Part shown: one piece after another, positions 1-8,600 of the stretch | Position numbering within the stretch: position 1 is the first letter of the stretch | Layout of the letters: each line of letters starts with the position of its first letter | NCBI GenBank assembly: GCA_964432155.1 | Contig: CAYSMF010000024.1 | Coordinates: forward strand, 1-18,189 | Direction of reading: 5' to 3' | DNA length: 18,189 bases | Source: UBA10438 sp964432155 | GTDB taxonomy: Bacteria > Bacteroidota > Ignavibacteria > Kapaibacteriales > Kapaibacteriaceae | Notes under the pieces: generated by a model | Database searches by the model: none | What the model saw: the letters and a program-made list of their open reading frames with translations, nothing else | Told to the model about the DNA's origin: nothing | Made by a program: the position numbers and the translations under genes

Positions 1-331
1 GTACCCAGAAGACCCCTGCAAGGGCGATTGATGACACAATTGTTACAAGGAGAGCACCACCAAGCACGCCCGTTATCTGTCGCTGTGGTAGGGAGAGATC
101 TACCCCAGGCTCCCCCGCCGGTGCGGCCCCGCCGGAATAGGTCAGAGCCTTGCTCTGCGCCACCAAGGCAGGGTTGCCCTCTTCAATGAGTGCAGCAACG
201 GTGGAGGCAGCGCTCAAAACGAGGACGGCCACGGCGAACATCGCCATGGCCACCTCGGTTGTAGCATCCTTGATCTGTTCAGGCGAGCGAAGGGCATTCC
301 ACATCGTTCGCACTACGGTGAAGACTCGCAC
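1..331 (-). CDS. Membrane protein, N-terminal part (runs off left edge), possibly Yip1-like
   Basis: An open frame on the minus strand begins with GTG at 331 and continues without a stop for 110 codons to the window edge. The start is supported by TAAGGA eight bases upstream; the first ATG, at 304, has no ribosome binding site. The gene starts 11 nt after the stop of the M16-like gene, so it is probably the last visible member of the lnt-M16-M16 operon. Two hydrophobic segments are visible, at about residues 27-49 and 86-110, joined by a Gly/Pro/Ala-rich loop. The N-terminal part, with a short amphipathic stretch ending in W-N-A-L-R-S-P before the first membrane segment, resembles Yip1-domain proteins, but too little is present to assign the family. 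I see no catalytic motif. Confidence 0.7.
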   Translation of the reverse strand, partial: MRVFTVVRTMWNALRSPEQIKDATTEVAMAMFAVAVLVLSAASTVAALIEEGNPALVAQSKALTYSGGAAPAGEPGVDLSLPQRQITGVLGGALLVTIVSSIALAGVFWV

Positions 332-342
332 TGTGCCGATCC

Positions 343-2559
343 TTACTTCGCAGGTGCGAATGTGGTATCTGCCACAGCGTCGTTCACCGTGACCTTGGCG
401 CGCAAGGTCATCGAGAAGATTGAGTTCGACTGGGTAATCTGCGTTGGAAGCTTCACGCCGCCGATGGTCTCGTAGGCTTCATACTTCTCAATCGTCGTCA
501 TCATGCCCTGCGGCGTTTGATCGTCCTTTTCAATCTTGCTCACGAGCATGGTGTTGGCATCGAGCATGTAGCGCTCGCTACGGCCAAGCGGACTCGTCGC
601 TTCAACGACAATCGCATTGTCCTTCTTGCCCTTGACCACCAACTTGTAGCCATCCGCAAGTGCCGACACGAACGGGAAGATGCGTGCTTCGAGCAGCGCC
701 TTCTTCGCATCCTCTGGCTCTTGCTCACCAGCAGGTCCACCGTTGAGTGCCATCCAAGCCTTGGTGCCATCAACCCATTGCTGCTGCGTCATCACTCCAA
801 GATTCACCGACATGAATTCCTTGTTCGGAGCGGCAACAACACGCTCGTACGTTCCCGAGAGATCGTTGCCCTGAATTGTCATGCTGACGTCGGCCTTGAT
901 TGTCATGTTCTTGACTGCATCCACAGCGGCACGTCCGCCCAATGCCTCCACGTGCTTGTCGATGAGTTGCTGCGCCGTCATGCCAAGGTCCTCATACGCA
1001 GCGTCCTTCATCGGCTCGAGATCGAGCGTGAACTCCTTGATCGGACCGAATTGCTCAAGCTTGCTCTTCACGTCGGGGCTACCCACGACGATGAGACGAA
1101 GATTGAACATGCTGAGGTACTTCGATGCAGCTTGCTGTACATCTCCAGCGTTGATGCGCGAGAGACGCTCTGTGTAGCTCGTCACATCATCGATCGGCAC
1201 ATCGTTAAGCCATGCATTCTGCAGCACAGCGCCAACAGTGCTTGCTTGCTCGAACGCCAATTGATACTGACCAACTTCCGTTGCGATACGACGCGTGAGT
1301 GCTTCTTCCTCTGGACCTTCGTTCACGAGCTTGGCAAGTTCACGCATCATGACTGTTACTGCAGAGTCGGTAACCGACGTGCGAACTTCTGCTCCGAATG
1401 CAATGCGGTTGTACCGACGTCCACGTGTGAGCACGCTGAACGGTGAGTACGTGTACGAATACGTTTCGCGAAGCGTATTGAACAACACACTGCCGAATCC
1501 CCCACCGATATAGCTCGTCAACACGTCCGTTGCATCATAATCTGATTCACGAACAGCTGGTCCAGCGGCAGAGACAATCACGGTGCTTTGTACCGAACCC
1601 TTGCGCGGCACGAAGTACACACCAGCTGGCTCTGTTCGCATTGGAGGAATCTCAACAGCAGGCGCTGTGCCCTTCTTCCATGTGTTGAAGTACTTGTTCA
1701 GGATATCACGAGCTTCCTTCTCCGTGATGTCACCAACGAAGGCAATCGACGCGAGATTTGGTCGGATGTATGAATCGTGGAACTTGACAACGTCCTCACG
1801 CGTCACCGCGTTGATCGTCTTCTCAAGCGTGCGGCGTGCAAGTGGATTGTCCATGCCGTAGATCACCTTGCGCGAGAGCGCTTGTGCAATCTCGTTCGGA
1901 CGTGAGCGGCGGCTCGCAATGCTGGCGACATACTGCTTTTTGAGCTTTGCAAGTTCTTGCTCGTCAAACGTTGGCTCTTGCAACTGATCGCGCAGGATCG
2001 GGAACACAACGTTCATGTGCTTCTTCAGCATTGATGCCGAAACGCCCATCGACTCACCGGCAGTCGACACCGAGATGCTGGCACCAACGCCGTCGAGTGC
2101 TTCGGCCATGTCTTGTGCCGTACGGTTCTTTGTGCCCTTACCGAGCATGTCGCCCATGATGGCCGCAGTGCCCTCTTTCCCTGCTGGGTCGTATGCATCT
2201 CCACCACGAATCGAGATACCAACGGTGAGTGTTGGTTGCTCATGGTTCTCAATCACATATACGTGAAGTCCGTTCGGCATCGTGAATTCGATGTACGGCG
2301 GGAAGGCGAATGTTGTCGCCTGCAACGGACCCGGCTTAGTGTCGAGATTCGGCTTGTCGACTTGCACAGGCGCGGCTGCATCCTGAGCACCTGCTGGAGT
2401 TTTCTTTGCAGGAGTCGTCTTTGTCGTCTTCGACTTCGTTGCTGGCTTCTTCTTTGTTGATTGCTGCGCAACGACAGTACCAGAGAGGACCATCATTCCG
2501 CAAGCAACCAGGGCAATCAGCTTCGTCATACGGCGAGAGATGTTATTCATAGAATTCAT
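343..2559 (-). CDS. Inactive M16 peptidase homologue with C-terminal extension (secreted or periplasmic)
   Basis: This 738-residue protein has an N-terminal signal sequence (hydrophobic residues 14-31, A-Q cleavage candidate). A Lys/Thr/Ala/Pro-rich linker follows at 33-63, then a two-domain M16 fold at about 85-510. Where M16 enzymes carry the zinc motif HxxEH, this protein has A133-I-M-G136-D137, so it cannot bind zinc in the usual way. The glycine-rich segment and Arg/Tyr pair typical of the non-catalytic subunit are present (GGGFGS at 352-357, R364, Y371). Residues 525-738 form an extra beta-rich domain starting with an E-A-L-G-G motif; it resembles lipoprotein-carrier (LolA-like) extensions seen on some Bacteroidota M16 proteins. 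It starts 3 nt after the stop of the active M16 gene, with AAGG upstream, and likely forms a heterodimer with that product. ATG at 2550 is an alternative start. Substrate unknown. Confidence 0.9.
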   Translation of the reverse strand: MNSMNNISRRMTKLIALVACGMMVLSGTVVAQQSTKKKPATKSKTTKTTPAKKTPAGAQDAAAPVQVDKPNLDTKPGPLQATTFAFPPYIEFTMPNGLHVYVIENHEQPTLTVGISIRGGDAYDPAGKEGTAAIMGDMLGKGTKNRTAQDMAEALDGVGASISVSTAGESMGVSASMLKKHMNVVFPILRDQLQEPTFDEQELAKLKKQYVASIASRRSRPNEIAQALSRKVIYGMDNPLARRTLEKTINAVTREDVVKFHDSYIRPNLASIAFVGDITEKEARDILNKYFNTWKKGTAPAVEIPPMRTEPAGVYFVPRKGSVQSTVIVSAAGPAVRESDYDATDVLTSYIGGGFGSVLFNTLRETYSYTYSPFSVLTRGRRYNRIAFGAEVRTSVTDSAVTVMMRELAKLVNEGPEEEALTRRIATEVGQYQLAFEQASTVGAVLQNAWLNDVPIDDVTSYTERLSRINAGDVQQAASKYLSMFNLRLIVVGSPDVKSKLEQFGPIKEFTLDLEPMKDAAYEDLGMTAQQLIDKHVEALGGRAAVDAVKNMTIKADVSMTIQGNDLSGTYERVVAAPNKEFMSVNLGVMTQQQWVDGTKAWMALNGGPAGEQEPEDAKKALLEARIFPFVSALADGYKLVVKGKKDNAIVVEATSPLGRSERYMLDANTMLVSKIEKDDQTPQGMMTTIEKYEAYETIGGVKLPTQITQSNSIFSMTLRAKVTVNDAVADTTFAPAK

Positions 2560-2562
2560 GGC

Positions 2563-3897
2563 TCAACCCTTCGTTGGAATGTAGGTGAGCACAACACGTT
2601 GGGTCGAACCAAAGATGCGCTTTGCAACGCGCTGAATGTCGGCCTTGGTGACCTTGAGGTACTTGTTCATTTCTTCGTTGATAGCGCCAGTGGACTTGTC
2701 GAAGCGATAGGCGTTCGACAACGCAAGCGCTTTGTCGTACACACCCATGCGACCACCAACACTCTGTGCTTCGGTGATGTTCTTTGCCTTTGTGAGCTCT
2801 TCGTCTGTTACACCGTCGCGCATAACACGCTCGAGTTCGGCATACATACCCTTCTCAACTTCTTCCGGTGTTTTGCCCGGTGCAACAATGCCGATGCAGA
2901 ATACAGCACCGACGTATTCACGTGGGAAGAGCGACACGCTCGCCTGCACAGCAGACTGTGCGCTATCGACGAGTGCCTTGTACATGCGTGATGATTCACC
3001 GTTCGAGAGAATCGTAGTAAGCAGATCCGCTGCATACACATCTGGATCAAGCTGCGTCAATCCACGATAGGTAACGAATACTGCTGGAAGTTGCGCCTTC
3101 TGATCGTTGATCGTCTCGCGCACTTCACTTGAGAGCTCCTTCAGACCAGTCACAACCGGACGACGTGGCTCTGGTGCCTTTGCATAGCCACCGAAATACG
3201 CGTCGATGGTTTCGCGGATCACTGCTGGATCGAAGTCTCCACTAACGACGAGCACAGCATTGTTTGGCTGATAGAACTCATCGTAGAATGCCTTGAACTC
3301 TTCAATCGTTGCACTGTCGATGTGCTGTGCCGAGCCAATGGGTGCCCACTCATACGGTGTGCCCTTGAAGAGAAATGCCTGCGACTTCTCGATCCAACCG
3401 CCATACGGCGCATTGTCGTAACGATTCTTGCGCTCTTCCTTCACAACACCGCGCTGCGTTTCAACACCGATGCTGTTCACCTGAAGCTTGCGCATGCGTT
3501 GTGCTTCGATCCACAGCGCAAGGCGCACTTGATTCGATGGCACAACGAAGTGATACACCGTTTGATCGTTGCTTGTGAACGCGTTCAGCTGTCCACCCGC
3601 TCCACTGATGAGCTTATCGATCGATGCACGCTCAATCTTCTCTGTCGACTCGAACATCAGGTGTTCGAAGAAGTGCGCAAAGCCAGTGCGACGTGGATCC
3701 TCATCGCGTGATCCAACCTTGTAGTGCACAACTGTGGCAACAACAGGAGCAGAATGATCCTCGTGAAGGATCACATGGAGTCCGTTCGGTAGGTCATACT
3801 CGACAAACTCAAGGGGCTTGAGTTGCGCCACCGACGGTGTGGAACAGATCATGAATGCGGCAGATGCTGCAGCGATCCACGCAGTGAAACGAATCAT
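2563..3897 (-). CDS. M16 family zinc metallopeptidase (catalytic subunit)
   Basis: This 444-residue protein has a signal peptide (residues 1-25, ending S-V-A-Q) and so acts outside the cytoplasm. The zinc site of M16 peptidases is intact: H75-F-F-E78-H79, with E154/E155 as the downstream glutamate ligand in the V-V-K-E-E-R motif. The second half carries the S-N-G-E-S-S-R segment that matches the glycine-rich loop of the family. Its length fits a single-chain half of an M16B pair (pitrilysin/processing-peptidase type), and the inactive half is encoded directly downstream. Its ATG overlaps the lnt stop codon as ATGA, so translation is probably coupled. M16B pairs degrade or process small peptides; the actual substrate here cannot be read from the sequence. 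Confidence 0.95.
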   Translation of the reverse strand: MIRFTAWIAAASAAFMICSTPSVAQLKPLEFVEYDLPNGLHVILHEDHSAPVVATVVHYKVGSRDEDPRRTGFAHFFEHLMFESTEKIERASIDKLISGAGGQLNAFTSNDQTVYHFVVPSNQVRLALWIEAQRMRKLQVNSIGVETQRGVVKEERKNRYDNAPYGGWIEKSQAFLFKGTPYEWAPIGSAQHIDSATIEEFKAFYDEFYQPNNAVLVVSGDFDPAVIRETIDAYFGGYAKAPEPRRPVVTGLKELSSEVRETINDQKAQLPAVFVTYRGLTQLDPDVYAADLLTTILSNGESSRMYKALVDSAQSAVQASVSLFPREYVGAVFCIGIVAPGKTPEEVEKGMYAELERVMRDGVTDEELTKAKNITEAQSVGGRMGVYDKALALSNAYRFDKSTGAINEEMNKYLKVTKADIQRVAKRIFGSTQRVVLTYIPTKG

Positions 3898-5570
3898 AGG
3901 TGTGACTTCTCAGTCGTTGATAAACGAAATGAACCAGACGTCAGTACACGTACACATGCAGGAATTCGTGCGACGACGAACACGAAGATCGTGAAAACCA
4001 ATCCAAGAATCGGCAACGGATCACCAATCTGCGCATACACCGTGCGGTAGGTCTGTGTCGGCACGCTCGCGAGCAACGCCGCACGCTGCATCACAGGCAG
4101 CGGCGCAACAGCGTCGGATCCGTCAGGGAGGATAGCACCTGTCACACCCGACTGCGCACACCGCAGAACGGCTCGACGCTGCTCGATGGCGCGCATACGT
4201 GCGATGTCGAAGTGCTGCGGCGGACCCCATGTGCCGTTGTACCAGGCGTCGTTGGTGATCACGCATAACACATCAGCGCCATGATTGACCATGTCGCGAG
4301 CAACTTCAGGATAGATTGATTCAATGCAGATAATCGTTCCAACACGCGCGATCGTATCAATCCCGCGAAGTACCGGCAGTGGAAGACGGGTCTGCCCCTT
4401 GCCCCATGCAGATATCCCCACGCCCCATTCGATCCAGCTCATGGCGAATGTGAGCTGGTCAGCAAAGGGCAAACGCTCTGCGAAGGGGGTGAGCATCGAC
4501 TTATAATGGAGCGCAACGGACGCCGTTGCTGGATTGAGCATCATTGCCGCATTGAACGCGTCGTAGCGCACCGATGGGTCGACGGCAGACTGCCTCGCCG
4601 ACGGCGGAGCGGTGCCGACGGGGTAGATGTGCACATCGGCCAGCCCCGTAAGCAACGGTACCCGCGACGTATCGACCCATGTACGCAAGGCCGACCACTG
4701 CTGTATGTTTCGTGCGTCGCGAATAAGAAACGGGATGGCTGTCTCACTCCAGATTACCACGTCCGGAGTATTCGACGCCCCCTGAGATCGAATGGCTGTT
4801 CGCGCTGAATCCGTAAGACGGAGATGCGTTTGGAGCTGCAACTCGGGATCCGACCATTTATCCCATGGATCTTCGTTTGGTTGAATCAGGAGCGCTTGCA
4901 CCTGTCCAGGTGAAGGTTGCACGTGGTGCGTCCGAGCGATGCCGACGAAGAGCCAGACAAGGACGAACATGCTGATCGCAATCGCAGCTTGTCTGCGAAT
5001 CGAGCGTTCAGCGCGATACCGATACAGCCAGGTCGTGGCTGCGTTAACCCCGGCGATGAGGAATGTCAAGCCGTACACCCCGATCACATCGGCAACCTGC
5101 GCCATGGGCGTGTCGACGAGTGTATATCCAATTGTGAGCCACGGGTACGACGCATCGGTCTGTCCGTGCAGCCACTCGAATCCTGCAATAGCAGCAGGTG
5201 CTGCTACGAGCATCCACGTTACTCCGAGATGGCGGCGTATCGAAGCTAGTGCGACGTACGGCAGCATCAAGAAGAATGGATGTCCGAGCCAGAGCGCAAT
5301 GCCACTTGCAAAGAGATAGGGGTCGGTTCGCTCCTGCCATGAGCACACCCACCAATTCGTGATTCCGTGATACACGAAGAACGTAGCATAGAGCCATCCG
5401 ACGATGCGCCATCGCGACGCGCTCGTGGCTCGCTCAGCGAGAAGATGTAGGAGCGGTACTAACGCAACGATGCTAAGGACGCCTGCCCAGGAGCCCACGA
5501 CCTGCGGGAATGCAAGTCCGAGAAGCGCACCCGAGACAAGTGCAAGTAGTATGGGATAACGTTCCGTCAC
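3894..5570 (-). CDS. lnt: Apolipoprotein N-acyltransferase Lnt
   Basis: Lnt adds the third acyl chain to the N-terminal cysteine of lipoproteins at the outer face of the inner membrane. From the GTG start the protein is 558 residues. It has an N-terminal bundle of about six to seven membrane segments, a periplasmic nitrilase-like domain at about 220-500 and one C-terminal membrane segment. The catalytic triad of the family is visible: E276 (W-S-E-T), K357 (H-Y-K-S) and C415 (I-C-I-E-S). The E-W-L-H-G and Y-P-W-L-T-I-G-Y motifs near residues 132-149 match the conserved Lnt region. The frame is open to a TTG at 5597, but that codon lies at the base of the upstream terminator hairpin. I prefer GTG 5570 because a TAnnTTTG promoter element sits just before it and it leaves a normal Lnt N terminus. 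It overlaps the M16 gene by 4 nt and heads that operon. Confidence 0.93.
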   Translation of the reverse strand: MTERYPILLALVSGALLGLAFPQVVGSWAGVLSIVALVPLLHLLAERATSASRWRIVGWLYATFFVYHGITNWWVCSWQERTDPYLFASGIALWLGHPFFLMLPYVALASIRRHLGVTWMLVAAPAAIAGFEWLHGQTDASYPWLTIGYTLVDTPMAQVADVIGVYGLTFLIAGVNAATTWLYRYRAERSIRRQAAIAISMFVLVWLFVGIARTHHVQPSPGQVQALLIQPNEDPWDKWSDPELQLQTHLRLTDSARTAIRSQGASNTPDVVIWSETAIPFLIRDARNIQQWSALRTWVDTSRVPLLTGLADVHIYPVGTAPPSARQSAVDPSVRYDAFNAAMMLNPATASVALHYKSMLTPFAERLPFADQLTFAMSWIEWGVGISAWGKGQTRLPLPVLRGIDTIARVGTIICIESIYPEVARDMVNHGADVLCVITNDAWYNGTWGPPQHFDIARMRAIEQRRAVLRCAQSGVTGAILPDGSDAVAPLPVMQRAALLASVPTQTYRTVYAQIGDPLPILGLVFTIFVFVVARIPACVRVLTSGSFRLSTTEKSHL

Positions 5571-5576
5571 GCGATG

Positions 5577-5584
5577 CAAACCTA
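5577..5584 (-). promoter_or_regulatory. Candidate -7 promoter element (TAnnTTTG) for the lnt operon
   Basis: The minus strand reads TAGGTTTG, a full match to the Bacteroidota -7 consensus TAnnTTTG. It ends 6 nt before the preferred GTG start of lnt and lies just after the terminator of the preceding gene. No TTG is seen 17-23 nt upstream, so the -33 half is missing or degenerate. If used, the transcript would start almost at the start codon. Confidence 0.4.
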
Positions 5585-5589
5585 CGTAC

Positions 5590-5629
5590 AAAAGCAAACC
5601 GCTCCTGCGCGAGAAGCGCAGGAGCGGTT
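5590..5629 (-). terminator. Rho-independent terminator of the large T9SS-exported gene
   Basis: A perfect 14-bp inverted repeat (5597-5610 and 5616-5629, 5-nt loop) lies 29 nt after the stop of the large gene. On the minus strand it is followed by a T-rich stretch. It separates the large gene from lnt. Its 3' arm contains AGGAG, which would be the only Shine-Dalgarno-like sequence for the alternative TTG starts of lnt. Confidence 0.85.
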
Positions 5630-5658
5630 GCAGGAGATTCGATGGAATCAGCGAGCGA

Positions 5659-8600
5659 TTACTTCGTAACCGTGATCGCCTTTGTTGCCATCACACCATT
5701 GCTGCGGAGGACGAGTGTGTACGCGCCCGAAGCAAGCTGTGTTGCATCGATTGAAGCTTCGTGTGTGCCAGCTGCAAAGTTGCCGCTTGCAACCACTTGA
5801 ACTTCTTGACCAGCGAGGTTCACGAGGACGAGTTGTACATCTGCGCTGGCTGCGAGTGTGAATGCAACCTTCGATTCTGTACGAACTGGGTTTGGAGTTA
5901 CGTCTGCCAGCATTACACCGTTGCCTTCAGCATCGATTGTAACGTTGACTTCGTGTGAACCTGAACGCGTGCCATCCTTGTCAACTGCTGTGAGGCGGTA
6001 TGTGTACATACCAGGAGCGAGCTTCTCATCTGTGATCGAGTACTCACGGCGGATCGATGACGAACCAGCAGCTGGTACCGTACGAACCGGTGTGAACTCT
6101 GTTGCAGATGCGATATCGCCTGCCTTCGCAGATGTGAGATCTGCACGATCAACAACAAAGTGATCTGTGTTCTTCTCAGAAGCTGTAGCCCAGAAGACGT
6201 CGACATTTGTGCCACGAGCCTTCGCATCGAATGTTACGAGTTGGACTGGAACCAGTCCGCCACCGTTCGTTTCGAAGAAGTCGAAGATACCGCGGACAAC
6301 ACGCTCAACACCTGTGCGAGCTGCCGGCTTTGCAAAGTGACGCCAATCAACGCCGAGGTATACAGTGTTGATTGTGATCGCTGCCGTAGCTGTACCCATG
6401 ATTGAGTCAGTTGTTGTGCGATCAGCACGCGTGTACGTATACGCAGGGCTTGCGATACCAGCCGTTGTTGGGTCAGCGAAGATGCGAACGAGTGCTGGTA
6501 CTGGCTCGGCGTCGTTGCTGAAGCCTGTGCGCGCGATCGTTTCCGATGTGCCGCGAGCAAGTGCTCCACCGTCAATGCGACGGCCATTGTAGTTCGGCGA
6601 GAACGGTGTGCCCGGTGCTTGAACAAGCGAGCGGAGTACACGCTGAACGAAGTTGATGTCGCTGACGACCGTAGCACCTGAGTGCTGCGACGGGATGCTC
6701 TGACCAGAGATCGCAAGGTTCTTCTTCGCACCCGGTGCGCCCGACGCAACGAAGTTGCGGAGGTCGTCACGCTCGCTGCGCGTAAGAGCGCTTTGATCGT
6801 GTGCCCAGAACATTGTGTGGTACATCGTGTAGTCAACCGAACGTGTTGCCCATGCGTTACGCTCGAACACGTCGAAGTCGTAACGATCTGCACCTGGCTC
6901 GTTGCGATAACCGAGATCACCAAGAGCCTTGAGGAGACTGTCGCCATTCAGACGGCCAACGATCTGGTTCTGGGTTGGTGTGCCGTTAAGAATGTTTACG
7001 TCAGATTGACGCAGCGATACGAGCATGCGCTTTGTCGACTTGCGCAGGTAGAAGCGGACAATCTTCGAGAACGTGTTGTTCGGGTTGAATTCGTCCGAAG
7101 GTGTTGTGATTTCAATGCGATAGCGTGGTGTAACATTCGCTTCCATTGCGGCAAAGCGCGTTGGAACATTGTAACCTGGTGTGCCGATGTATGGCTGTGG
7201 CGACCATGATGGAATGTTAAACACGATGTCGCGTGATTGACCAGAGCTCAGTGCTGTAGCAACTGTGCGGTCAACAACAGCGAACGAGTTGAATGTTGGA
7301 GCAGCAGCTTCTGTGTTGTTCGATGCTGCTGTTTCCATGAAGATGCGGACGCGAACTTGTGAGTTCGTTGTCGCAAGTGCACCGTTGTTACGGATACGAC
7401 CTGTAACATCAACTGGAGCTGTTGTCATGATGTACTCAGCATCGCTCGTTGTGCCCGTTGCATCACGATATGCTGCAGGCGACAGGATGTCGACAACTTC
7501 GAGATCGCTTACGAAGAGGCGACCGTCGAATTCGTCTGCACCGATGTCGTAACCAAGGCCAGCTGCACCGCGGTTGTTACCATCGATGTCAACTCGCGTG
7601 CCAGCGAGACGCTCGCCACGGTTGTTGAGGATCGAACCGATTGGTGGCTGTGGTGTGACCTTCACGCGGAGGCGCTGATTTGGTGCAACACCTTGGAACT
7701 CGTGCTCGGCAACGAAGTTGCCAACAACCGAGTTGATGTCCTGACGTGTCCAGTTGCGCCACTGATCGATCGTCGCGAATTCTGTCTGTGAACCAGCCGA
7801 TACGAGTTCGCTTGTGTGCGAGATCTCGATAACGCGACCGATACCCGATGTCGGAACGAAGAATGCGTTACGGTTCGACACCAGAGCAGCAGGTGCTGTT
7901 GCTGGGAGGTACCATGTGTTAACGCGACCGTTACGGAAGATTGTGCCTTCGTACATGATCGCAGACTGTGTGATACCAGCTGAACCAGCAGGCATCGTCA
8001 GGGCAATCGCGTTGTTCATCACGACAGTACCGTTACCGTTCTGCGTGCCGATACCAACGATTGCGCCTGTGCCAACTGTATTGTCTGTGCCAATTACGAT
8101 TGTGTTGTTAACAACCGAGTCACCAACCGTGAAGTACGTTGGGATCGATGGTGTTACGAGTGCTGTGACTGGATCTGTCGATGTTGCGCGACGTGTCCAG
8201 AGGTGGACACCAGCCATGTTAGCTGCTGCTGCGTTACGTGACAAGCCCCAGATAGCGTTGCTTGTAACGTATGTACGCTCTGCCTTGTTCGGGAAGCTCA
8301 CAGTGCTTGCCTGTGTGCGTGGACCAAAGCCCTTATCAGCACCGTTGATTGACTGATAGTCGTTGCGGCATTGCTCAACAACGATACCACGTGACCATGT
8401 GTTACCACGAACACCGCTGATTTCGTTTTGCGAAATAAACAGGTTCATGTTGTTGTAACGCTGCTCGCCACCGGCGATAATACCGGCTACGTCATTTTCA
8501 GCACCGCCTGTTGACGCACCCACATTGTAAATGCGGTTGCGTGTGATGCGCACACCGTCTTCGTATGCAACGAAGATACCGGCACGACGGACGTTGAAGA

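Noticed and set aside
517..1446. 309-codon plus-strand open frame, and similar long plus-strand frames inside the minus-strand genes
   Set aside because: They are antisense shadows of well-supported genes, with no ribosome binding sites and His/Arg/Cys-rich unnatural composition.
5571..5597. TTG starts for lnt at 5597 or 5591
   Set aside because: They lie at or just after the terminator hairpin of the previous gene, and the extra residues are not needed by the Lnt family; kept as alternatives only.
6234..6947. 237-codon minus-strand frame inside the large exported gene
   Set aside because: Ser/Thr/Arg/Gln-rich out-of-frame translation of the real gene.
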